Assembly (NCBI RefSeq): GCF_021730395.1
Contig: NW_026461936.1
Span: forward strand, 1 to 64,000
Origin: Mercenaria mercenaria
Lineage: Eukaryota; Mollusca; Bivalvia; Venerida; Veneridae
Reading direction: 5' to 3'
Length of the DNA stretch: 64,000 nucleotides
Of the stretch, positions 12,691 to 24,037 are shown in pieces. Within the stretch, counting starts at the first letter, position 1. Each line of letters begins with the position of its first letter. A program made the translations under genes and the position numbers. A model generated the notes under the pieces. That model saw only the letters and a program-made list of their open reading frames with translations, did no database searches and had not been told where the DNA came from.

Positions 12691-12929
12691 TTGTCAGATG
12701 TATGGGAATTCTTCACTAAAACACGTTTATCTACCATTTTTCATATTATATGTTCGTAGAGACAATTTGATAGAACACATGAAACTTGTTTCGAGGAAAC
12801 GTATTCCAGTGCATGGACTTACATATTGACATTTAATTCTTTTATGATACATCTGTTAAATACTATACATGTTTATATGTTTCATATATGTTTTATAGAC
12901 ATATCATTGGGTTTATATATAGGTAAAGA

Positions 12930-13580
12930 AGGAAAATTCTAACTAGCGGAGAAAATTTTCTTAAACTTTGCATGATCATAGAACATCATATTAGGAACAA
13001 TTTAATGTAAAAATAATTGGGGAAACGGTGCTACCTTTTGAGTGTTCTGCCCCTGAATGCGAGATTTTTGCTCTTTTTGGTCATTTTTAAGGGCAGATAA
13101 CTCAAAATCTAGTATACGGATACCACATTTCATTCCATATTATTTTTTTGTTATTACATTTCCAGTTATTTTGCAAATTTTTTAACCATTCTGTCAAACA
13201 TAATTTTTGCTGTGTTTCAATGTGTAAACATACTACATTTTTCTTGAAAAAGGGGGCATAATTTGAAGAATTTTTCTATTTGTTTGCGTAAGCGACTATA
13301 GTATGAATTCCGTCACATAGAATTTCTGAAACTTTTGTACAGTTGCAGAAAAATAAAGTAACAAACACTATTTGGAAATCAATTAAAGTGTTACTATTCA
13401 TTATTTTGAGTTATCTGCCCTTGAAAATGATCTAAAATAGCAAAAAAACTCGCATGCAGGGGCAGATAACTCAAAAGGTAGCACCTGGAACCCCTATTTT
13501 TTTTGCATAATTCTTTTTCTGATATGATTTTTTTTATAATCATGCAAAGTTTAAAGCTGCTTTCCACAGTCTAATTAAAT
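12930..13580. mobile_element. Small foldback / MITE-like element with imperfect inverted arms
   Basis: The left arm carries CTTTGCATGATCAT, GCTACCTTTTGAGTG..CTGCCCCTG, GGGCAGATAACTCAAAAT. The right arm carries the complements ATTTTGAGTTATCTGCCC, GGGGCAGATAACTCAAAAGGTAGC (13460-13483, shown split here) and ATCATGCAAAG. Arms are about 190 bp around a loop of about 260 bp. No transposase or clean target duplication seen. Confidence 0.65.
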
Positions 13581-13875
13581 TTGGTGATAGAAAAAAATAA
13601 TTCTACTTGTACGTGGTCGAATAATTCTGGTTTCAATAGTGAAACATTGATAATTGTTAATTTCGGCGTATTTTCAAAGATTTCAGTGGTAAACTACTTA
13701 ATGTCGTCGACGACACTTAGCAGTTATAAAAATAGCAAAGCAATAACTAGCTTTGGCTTTTATTTATAGATTTAAAAGGTTACTAGAATAAACCACTTCA
13801 GTAGAGGGGTACCCTACATCTTTATAACTTATTTTTATAATGAATATTTAAATGACTGCCTCTTTCGATAATAAG

Positions 13876-13947
13876 ACGCCGTGGCGCAGTGGTAAGCGTG
13901 GCGGCTCTAGAATCTTACTTTTGTGAGTTCGAATTCCAACGGAGATC
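13876..13947 (+). repeat. tRNA-like sequence, probably a SINE head or tRNA pseudogene
   Basis: Contains good internal pol III promoter boxes: box A-like TGGCGCAGTGGTAAGCG and box B-like GAGTTCGAATTCC. The acceptor arms do not pair and the T stem is weak, and the anticodon loop is not clearly placed, so this is not a working tRNA. The boxes are the most conserved part of tRNA-derived SINEs. Confidence 0.55.
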
Positions 13948-13949
13948 AA

Positions 13950-15059
13950 TATGTTTTCATTTCATATTTTTTTCATTTTATATTTTGCTAACATACACTT
14001 TAAAATGATGATAATGTTAAATAAATATGTGCTTGAAATGCATTATTAGTATCATTTTGCTATTTTCGCATATAGCATAGGGTTTTCAAATATCTTCTTG
14101 ATTGTGAATTATTCAACATGGTGTGTACTTGCACGGGTGTACGAACTTCACGACAATAACATTGTTTTATCGTTTGCGTATTACATACTCTGCCACATTG
14201 AAAAACATACTCAGTTTGGCAAGGAAAATGGCACTCAACTCTCTCTACAAATGAACGCTAAACAGAATTAGGAGAGTATATATATTTTATTTAATGGCAC
14301 ACTTCAGTTCCTCGCGTGACTTTGGAGATTCCGATTTATCAGTGTTCTTCAAATATATTTCAAACCCTTATTTAATAAATGGAACAGTCTGAAAAATCCA
14401 AATCTAAAAATAAAAGCCACAGCTAGTACTTTCAATTTCATGTTCCATAAAAACTATAGAAATTCCCTTTAACGAAAAATGTAACAAACTTGTCCTTAGT
14501 TTGTATATTTATTAGATTTATCTTCACAGTACTTTAACTCAGGCTTATACCCTTGGATGCACTTAAGCATTTACATAGAAATATACGTCCATTAAAGAAA
14601 AAAATATATTGTATTTGATGCCAATGACATGACGTCATGAGAGAAAAATAGGTTGCATTTGATACAGTAGCTATTTATTACATTAATTCAAATGCAACCT
14701 TTTTTATTAACTAAATGATATATTGTTCATTTCTATGCATATATAACTCTATACCGAGGCTTTAATGTAAACAAAAATGTATGTTTGTAGTCGATGTAGC
14801 TTATACAGTAAAATCGATTCTCATTCGATAATTTGTCTGTTAAAATAATACATAATTGCTAGTGAGCTATGGTGAAATATCCCTTAATTTTATATCATCC
14901 GATTTAAATTCTAAAACATTATACATAAAGACTTTTAATAAGAAATTAATAGTAACATCCTGATTCTTAAAATATAACATTTCATATAGAAGATAAGTTA
15001 TAGACACTACACGAAAATGATAAATTGAAATAATAAGACAATTCTAAATCATATTTTGC
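13950..15059. other. AT-rich stretch without a gene; one short hairpin
   Basis: No exon recognised. AGGTTGCATTTGA (14650-14662) and its reverse complement (14688-14700) form a 13-bp hairpin with a 25-base loop, perhaps the relic of a small inverted-repeat element. Confidence 0.4.
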
Positions 15060-15995
15060 TCAGTTGTCACATGTTTATAAAGACTTACGTAGGAAAAAAC
15101 TTTGAAAATCTTCCTGTCCAAAACCACAGGACTTAGGGCACTGATATTTGGTATGTATCATTATCTAGTTGTCCTCTATTAAGTTACTGTTTAAATTATC
15201 TTCTCCCTAAGGTCAAAAATGGCTCCATCCTGGTGGTCAAATTGTTTATATAGACTAGTATATAGGGAAGAACTTTGAAAATTTTCTTCTCCAAAACCAA
15301 GGGCCTAGGGTTTCATATTTGGTATGTAGCAGCATCTTGTGGGTCTCTGCCAATACTGTTCAAATTATAGCAATAGGAATAGATATTGCCCACCCTGAGG
15401 GTCACATGGTTTATAATGGGAAACATATTCCTTTCCAAATACACAGGGTTTTGAACTTTGATATTTAATATGTAGCTACATCTATTGGGCGTCTACCAAG
15501 ATTATTAAAACTATCCCCATAGAGTTTAATATGGCCCATACTTAGGGTAACATCGTTTATATAGACTTATCTAGAGAAAACTTTGAACATCTTCTTGTAC
15601 ACAGGGCTTAGGGTTTTATATTTTGGTATTTAGAATGATACAGTAGTCCTTAACTAAGATTGCTCAAATTATCCCCTGAGGTTAAAAATGGCCCCGCCCC
15701 GGGGGCAAATGGCTTAAATAGGCTTCTAAGGGAAGAAATTCCAGAATTCTAGATTTTTTTTGTCCAACGCTGTAGTGCCTTAAGTTTTGATATTTGGTGT
15801 TCATAACGGGCAATGATCATAATTTATCTTAAACGACCTTGATCTTCTGACCTACTGTCCTGTTTTTGAAATTACAGTGATGAAATTAATGTCATGCATC
15901 TTACACTGTCACAGTACCAAATTAAAATTTTCGAAAGATTTTTGTAAAGATAGCATTTGCCAAAGTCTTTACTTGTCTTTAAATAAATATAATAG
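15060..15995 (-). repeat. Satellite-core element family B, interrupted copy
   Basis: Degenerate tandem units of roughly 165-185 bp share phrases such as TAGGAAAAAACTTTGAAAAT and TTGATATTTGGTATGTA with the copy at 36313-37502. The block stops exactly at the LTR element (15995), and the missing 5' terminus of the same family is found on the far side at 27817-27854. So the retroelement split this copy. Its 3' terminus (toward 15060) is not recognisable. Confidence 0.65.
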
Positions 15996-16552
15996 TGTCA
16001 CCCTTCATGTAAAATGATACGGGCTAACGTGTGTTCTCTTCTGGGATTTCTGTGGACTGAAAGACACACGCAGACAGCAAATGTAATATTTTACCAAGAG
16101 AGACAAAGATTCAAGTCTTCACTTCAAAATATATTCTGGCTGTTCGCATCCATTTCATGACAATTCAAAAATTACAACAAAATTAATCAAATGATGAATG
16201 TGAAAATGAGGATGGTCATCTTTCAACACAACATGTAAATAGTTTACCTGAAAGACACACGCAGACAGCAAATGCAATATTTTACCAAGAGAGACAAAGA
16301 TTCAAGTCTTCACTTCAAAATCTATTCTGGCTGTGCGCATGCGTGACGGAAATTGACGGTGATATCAATACATTCAAATTGAGGCCCGTCACCGTGGTTA
16401 AACTACATGTTAGTTAATGATATCAGAGAATGATATTTATGTGGATGTATAATGAATATGAAATGGAATTATAGGACTGAAATATATGAAAAATGAGAAA
16501 AAACTTGATAGTAATTCATATAGGATATATACAGACAAATGACCCTGCGACA
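15996..16552 (-). repeat. 3' LTR of the Ty3/gypsy-family element
   Basis: Matches 26957-27514 over its whole length. It contains an internal direct duplication of about 92 bp (starting near 16057 and 16248, period 191) holding AAAGACACACGCAGACAGCA. Confidence 0.9.
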
Positions 16553-17189
16553 TCCTCCCCCTCTCAGTAAAATGTCGTCTCGACATTTCATAGTACTCTA
16601 CAGCTACTAATCAACTAAACTACAACATTCTCATACAATCTACCAAATTCACGATATAGTAACAAGCAATTTACCAACAGCTATGCTGTAAAAGCGCAAA
16701 AACTACACTAACGTATATTAATACGAAAATGTAGACAAACTTATAGAAGATATCCACGTCATTGTAAAACGTGACAATGGGTATTCGTGATAGACTGCAG
16801 TTCTATCAAAATACTAAGTAAAAATAAAATTAAATTCCAGTGTACTTAAACACAATGAAAACACACTGATTTTGCATCAGATATTTGTTAAAAAAATCTG
16901 ATAACTGAAGCACTATATTTATTAAGCAACAATTATCATTTCATGATAATAATGCAATACTGGCACAAAATTCACTGGATAAATAAATACACCGCACTTT
17001 CCTTACTGAATAAAGGATTGTTCACAATCACGTAGACAAGCCGTTTAAAAGAATAAAACCATGATCACATTTACAAGTAGAAAAAAAAAAAAAACACTGT
17101 TCACTGTTCAAACGCACTGTAGTGTCAATAACAAAAGTACTGTAGTGTCATCAAAAGCACTGTACTGTCAAATACGAAATCACAACTGG

Positions 17190-18600
17190 TACTAAGTTAA
17201 CCAGTCTTTAGACTGCAACCAGGCTGGTTTTTCTCTGAATCGTGTTCCTCTTCTAGGAATGAATTCCTGAGCTTGAGGGTTGAGTCCAGACGTCCTTCTT
17301 TGTGGAATGACATATCTAGGTACATCTGACCTAGACTTTGAACTTTGAGGCGGAGAAGACACATTGCTGGAGGGAATGGAAGCGAGAACATCAGTGGAAG
17401 TAGACTGGTTCAAGGGCTCTGTCTGCACATATGGCCCAACGTCTAACTGAATAGTAGGTTCTGCATCCTCCGAACTTCTTCTAAGCTGTTCTTTTCTTAC
17501 AGGTAAGCCCATAAATGGAAGCAAAAGGTTTCTGTGGAGGGTCTTTATACCACTTCGGCCATGTTCCCTTTTGACCTGAAAAACAGGAATAGAAGTATTT
17601 GGTTGAGAAACAACGATATGAACATCTTTATTCCACCTGTTCGCCAACTTATGCTTACCCTTAAGCCCAACATTCCTAATGAAAACTCTATCTCCTGGCT
17701 GTATCTTGGCGTCCCTAACTCTCAAGTCATATCGACGTTTGTGACGCTTGGACTGCCGTCTAGCCTCTCTGTTGGCAACCTTGTAAGCGAAGTTAAGCCG
17801 CTTTTTAAGATTGGAAACATACTCTGAATGGCTCAATTCCGAGAAAGGCGTCAATAGAAAGCCTACGGTGTCTCCCAAACATTAAGAAATGAGGAGTAAG
17901 TCCTGTTGTCTCATGTCTAGTTGAGTTATAGGCATGGACTAATATGAAATTTCCAGTTCTTCTTCTGGTCTGCTTCCAAGGTCCCTAGCATATTCATAAG
18001 CGTCTGGTTGAAACGTTCAGCCATACCATTTCCTTGTGGGTGATAAGGAGTTGTGCGAGACTTGTCAATGTTGGCAATCTTACACAGCTCCTCGATCACT
18101 GCTCCTTCAAAATTCCGACCCTGGTCGCTATGCAAGCGTGCTGGAAGCCATAATGGCAGATAAAATGCTCAAAAAGGACTTTGGCTGTAGTATACGAGCA
18201 GTCTGATTCCTCGTGGGTATTGCTTGAGCGAAACGGGTGAAATGGTCAGTGATGACCGGTACATTTTCAGACCCGCCCGCGGACATTTCAAAAGACAGAA
18301 AATCGATACAAACGAGTTCGAATGGATAAGAAGATTCCACAGGAACTAAACCAGCAGAAACTTTACCTGGGGTCTTCCGACAAATACAACGAGGACAATT
18401 TCTAACACGTAATTCAACAAACTGTTCCAAACCTGGCCAAAAGAACCTAGATTTTAAAAGGCTACAAGTTCTCTCACGACCCTGATGACCAGCGTCATCA
18501 TGTAGGCCTGTGAAAGCCACTTCACGTAAAACCTCCTGAAGTACAAGTTAGTTAACTGAATGACCAGAAACAACACCTTTGCGATAAAGGATGTGATCGC
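17190..18600 (-). other. Integrase region of the LTR element (fossil)
   Basis: Recognised by a His/Cys zinc-binding stretch (H..H...C..C, with NCPRCICRK), a catalytic-core phrase ([16 protein letters not shown]) and a C-terminal basic domain with GDRVFIRN. These are the integrase parts of Ty3/gypsy pol. Not intact. Confidence 0.85.
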
Positions 18601-18649
18601 TAACAAATCGATTTGGCCATTCTCTGAAAAACTGTCTGACAAGAGGATC

Positions 18650-21100
18650 CTCTGGAGAACAAAGACGTCTGGTGGGTTTGCGACCTGTCTGAACCAGCTG
18701 AATCACGCGTGCTAGGGTGGTGTCTTTACTCTGCTCTAAAGCCCAATCGATGTCGCTGAAATGTGTGTCAAACGGTACATCTCCATCTGCATCAGCATGC
18801 TCAAGTACTGACCGAGAAAAGGAATTACATTCAAAAAGAGGGAATTCCTGAGGGGAAACTAAAGTCCAGAGGCAAAGTGCCTTAACAACATCAGAAAATA
18901 TGACAGTAGAGGATTCAGCAGAAGACGGTAACCATGAAAGAGTATCAGCATCAACATTGGATTTACCACTCCTATAGCTAATTTCAAAATCAAAATTAAC
19001 TTAAGAAGCTAACCAACGGTGGGAAGTTGCATCTAGTTTAGCAGTAGACAGAACATAGGTCAATGGGTTATTATCCGTACGGACTTTGAAAGAATTGCCA
19101 TAAAGATAATCCTTGAATTTATCTGTGACAGCCAAATTTGAGTGCTAAAAACTCAGGCTTGTGGGCGGGATAATTCTGTTCATTCGGCCTTAACCCACGA
19201 CTGGCAAAAGCAATAGCTCTCTCCTTTCCTTCCTGAACCTGGTATAATACAGCACGTAAGCCAGCACCACTGGCATTAACATTGAGCAGAAATGGCTTGC
19301 TAAAATCAGACTAAGCTAGGATGGGAGGAGTACTAAGGCGTTCAAGAAGAGAATCAAAGGCTGACTGCTGATCAGGACCTCAACTCCAAGATGTTGGTTT
19401 CTTCTTGGAAGTACAGGCTTTATTGGTAGGACGGGCAACTAGCAAGTCATTCAAAGGCTTGGCTAGTTGAGAAAATCCATCGATATACCTCCTTGATGGA
19501 CTTCGGAACAGGCCAACTCTTCAAAACAGCTATCTTCTCTGGGTCCGTCTCTACACCCCTTTCGCTGACAATATGGCCTAAATACTTGATACTGGTACGG
19601 AAAAATTCGCACTTGGATCCTTTGAGTTTGAGGCCAGCCTTTTCCAACCGCTGAAAAACTGATGTAAGACGCTGGATGTGTTCCTCTTTGGACTTTGAAA
19701 ATACAATCACATCGTCCAGATAAATGAGACATTCTGTAAGGTTCAGGTCTCCCATAGCACGCTCCATCAAGCGCTGAAACGTGGCGGGGGCGTTGGTTAG
19801 TCCGAATCCCATGCGATTGCACTCAAAGAATCCAAGAGGCCCGACCGAGAATGCTGTCTTGTACTTGTCAGCTTCCTTCAAGGCAACTTGCCAGTATTCC
19901 GATCTCAAGTCGAGTTTGGAGAAATACTTGGCACCAGCTAAGCTGTCAATGGTCTCCTCAATCCTGGGAAGGTCATAGGCGTCCTTAATTGTTCGAAAAT
20001 TCAAGCGGCGATAATCTATGCAGAATCTCAAAGATCCGTCCTTTTTCCGTACAAGAACAACATTAGATGAAAACGGACTTTTAGATTCCCTGATAGCACC
20101 AGCTTCTAGCATGCCCTTAAGATATTCTCGGGCCTCTTCATACATTCCAGGAGGGATACGTCGATAATGTTTCTTGAAAGAAGTGGAGTCTGTGAGCTCA
20201 ATACCATGCTCTACAATATTGGTGCATCCAAGATCTGTTGGACCTGATGAAAAAATATGCTTCAAACTAGAGAAAAAATCCTGGCCTTACTATGCTCATC
20301 CACCGTAAGAACATCAGTGGGAACAGAAATACCTAAGTCTTCAAGTGACTTATCTGCATTATAGGACTTTGCTGCAGAACCTTCAAAGGGGTCAATTCTT
20401 CTAACAACATCAACATCTTGCAGACGACATAGAAGAGAATTAGGTTTAATAACCACAGGGTGTACAGACATGTTACACATTCTGACAGGAATCCTGCAAA
20501 AAGAACTGGAAAGTTTCACACGAACCAAGTTTGGATAAACAGACAATGTAGCTGAATTATCAATACTTTCAGTGACTGCTTCTGACATCTCTCCGACATT
20601 ATGAACCTTGCCCATAACAGTACGAGTCTCAAAAGGTGGGATCTGTATGTTGGTATCTCCTAAACATCTGACAGGAAGACAATGTACAGAAGATAAAACA
20701 GAAAAAATATCACTCCATTCCACTGGAACCTGACTACTAGGTGCTGAAGTTTTGAAAAAATTCAAAACATTAGTACCTACAATTACAGGAACAGAAGAAG
20801 AATTAGTAGTATCCTGGACTATCAAGATTGGAACAGAAACAGGATCTATGTCAACCTTGGGTATACCAATGTCTACAATGACATAGCCAATGTAAGGAAC
20901 AGAAGAACCATTTGCACTAGAAATATCTAAACTAAAATCTGTAAGACTGTGAAGTTCTGGCTTGGGATCTAGTGAAGAATAAAAAGATTCAGAAATAGAA
21001 GAAACCATACTTCCAGAGTCAAGCAGTCCTTTACAAGAAGTACCATTATTGAGAACTTCTACCTCATTGGCATGACCTACCAAAGGTGCAAGTTTGGTGC
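18650..21100 (-). other. Protease, reverse transcriptase and RNase H region of the LTR element (fossil)
   Basis: An aspartic-protease-type LLDSGS motif precedes a reverse transcriptase with the FCIDYRRLN, KLDLRSEYWQ, GLTNAPATFQ and YLDD motifs typical of Ty3/gypsy elements. The RNase H region follows. Not intact. Confidence 0.88.
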
Positions 21101-21499
21101 CTGTAATTATAGGATGACCTTAACTTGGCCCTACTGGGAAGGTCCCTTCTGGTTTAAAGGCTTGTCTTTGGCCTCAACTTTCTTATCAGCCTTCAGATGA
21201 GCCTCTTTAGGAGATCCTTCTTCTTGATTCCTGTCACCCCATTTATTTCTATCATGGTAACCACCCTGGTAATTCCTGTTTTTTTTTCAGATTCTGAAGC
21301 TCCTTCTCCACAGTTCCCACTCTTGTGTTCAACTGCTTCATCTAGGTATTCAAATCTTGTAGTTGTTGAAGAAGTTTGTTCTCCACAGATGACATGAACT
21401 GAGTAGCATGCTGCACTGAAGAATCTGGAGGCTTCTGGGGTTCAGGAGGCTTCATCTGAGGTAAAGCTGCTTCTTGTTCGGCAACATGAGGAGGTGATA

Positions 21500-22500
21500 C
21501 AAGAGGGCCCTTTCTACCAAATGTTAATCCTGCTCCATCTGTCTAAGTTCCCTCCTTAGCACTCCACAGTCATGGATGCTGTCAAACTTGTATCTAGAGG
21601 CATTCCGCAGCTCTTTATCAAAAAGGCCTGCCCATAATCTACCACATAACATTTCATTTTTTGTAGTCTGATCAAACTTTAGGGTAGATTTGGATAAAAG
21701 TTGCTCCAACCTCAGACTATAGTCTGCTATGGATTCTGAAGGTTCCTGTTGAGCACAGTAAAACTTCTCCTTTAGCTTTTCACTACTGGAGACATTTCCA
21801 TAGATGCCTTCAAGTTCAGTTAAAATATCTTGGGCAGATGCACTCTCTCCAAGATGAAGAAGAACAGTACGGGCCTTGCCTTTTAAACTCATCCTGATAG
21901 ATTCAAGTAAAATGTGTTCAGGATAGACCCTATTCCTAATCAAACAGTTGATCTAATACCTCCATAAATCAAAGGCACAATCATCTTTGCTCTCACCAGA
22001 AAATGGAGGCAATTTATGTACTCTAGGGGAAGAGTAATGAAAAGGTTGACTAAAACTATCTACATATGAGAGGGAAGATTGTCTGGAAGGAGGTGGTGGT
22101 ACAGGAGGTGGAATATTATCTTCCAGCACATTATCAGAATATCTTGGAGGAAGGGAGTATCTAACAGAAGGCCTATCTGAAAAGTAAGATGTTCTCCTAT
22201 CCTGACCATGTATAGAGGGTCTTTCAGTCTTGGAGGAACCATATGCACCTGTTCCTGGTATAATGTCTGCACCAGGACTGTGCCTCACAACATACTCTCT
22301 TTCAGGAGTATTTAAACTCTCCCTTGTTAGGTTGGGCATGACAGGAGTGCTAGACACTGTATGATAAAGATGGTATTTTCCGGATCGACGCAAAATATCG
22401 GCGTACTGCTGTAGTTCCTCATCAGTAACAAAAGAGTGTTTGACGCCATAATGACAAACGTTCAAATACTCTAAGAAACACAAAATGATATACAAAGAAC
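21500..22500 (-). other. gag region of the LTR element (fossil)
   Basis: A capsid-like region with SLKGKARTVLLHL and YSLRLEQLL phrases, which resembles the capsid fold shared by Ty3/gypsy gag and the domesticated PNMA family. A proline-rich stretch lies upstream. Not intact. The family comparison is from memory. Confidence 0.7.
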
Positions 22501-24037
22501 TGTAACTTCAAAAATTTGTCACTTATTGTACACCATACAATAAATAAAATGATAAAGTTCTCAAACTTTCTTGAGAAATAAAGTTTCAAAATTGATAACA
22601 CTGTACAATCAATTGTCTCTTCTGTATACTGCGATTTTATGATGGCACAGTCTGTCCACCATACTATAGAAATAAATAAAAAATAAGCTTTGAAATTTAC
22701 ACAGACTGGCTGAGTTCTCTAAATCAATATCACTCCACTACAATCCTTATTTGTATATGACATTCAGTTCCAAATCAATCACTTTTGGCCCACCTAGTAC
22801 ACCATACTTTCACTATGATTTTCTGAATATTCCTTCAATGAAGAAACCTATTTTCAACAAGGTCAACAACTAGATAACAACTATAGTTACCAGTTAAATA
22901 AACAACACACCTAAATTTTATGTATATTTTTTTTTTCACAAATTCAAACACCACAGAATACCTTTCCTTTTCAGTACTTCACCAGCAGCTTTCAGTAAAA
23001 TTCTCTCTTCAGCAGCTTTACACTGGAAAAATATCTTCCGTAAAACTACGCGTAAACTTTCTTGGAAGCAGCACTTATTTGACTAAGTATCAAACAAGAT
23101 CTACCTTCAAGCTACCCTGAAATTTCAAATAACCTGATCAACTTGAATCGGCTTCAAGTTTAATGTTCATTTTTGTATATCGTACATTTAACTGTATTAC
23201 TTGTCACAAAATGTCACTCAGATATCTTGTAAGCAGTATTTGCTTGAACAAGATCAACTTTCATGTTATACTTCAAAATAACCTGTACTTGCTATTATTC
23301 AAAACTCTTTCTCAATATATTTTAAATTCAAACTGAAATATTTTCAGCTCAAATTTAATTTTACACTCTACAGCACAACTGTTGGTGAAATCACCTATAA
23401 CTCAAAGTGAAATTTGCACTAATCACCACCAAATATGTAAAGCTTTGCACTAACACTACAATTACAGAAATTTTAGCTGTTACTGACTAAAATTGTCATA
23501 TGCCTTACCCAGAGTCACAGGGCTGATCAAATACTGTATAAAACTAGTACTATTTTAAAGAATTTGACAGACCGCCTTTTTTCTTTCTTTTTTCAAGTTA
23601 CCAAGAAATGATGGATACTAACAAACTGGGCTGATTTCAAGCTGGCTATATGAACTGAATATTGGGTATTGATAATAATTAATACTTCTGATACTATATG
23701 GGTGTGATATTGGAATATTTATGGCAATGAATGTTATGTTAGTCTCACCAACACCAAACTGTCTGTGAATCTAAATGCTGAGCTGTGATTCTGTTACTCA
23801 GTGACTGTGACAGCACAACCAGGTACTACAGAGGTACTGTATACACAAATCATTCTGAAAAATATAATAAACAGTGTATGATATGAGGAAAAATATTTAC
23901 ATTACCAGAGCAAATAAACCTTATAATTGCTCTATCAATAGATAAGACCTAAGTGAATGACCTGGTAAATGGATTGTTACCGGTATTTACTATATATTCC
24001 ATGGATGAATGTATATTTCTGATGAATTAAAATTATA
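22500..24037 (-). other. 5' untranslated leader of the LTR element
   Basis: AT-rich sequence between the gag region and the nested insertion. No domain recognised. Confidence 0.5.

Noticed and set aside
13876-13947. Functional tRNA gene
   Set aside because: Box A and box B are good but the acceptor and T stems do not pair and no anticodon arm can be placed with confidence.
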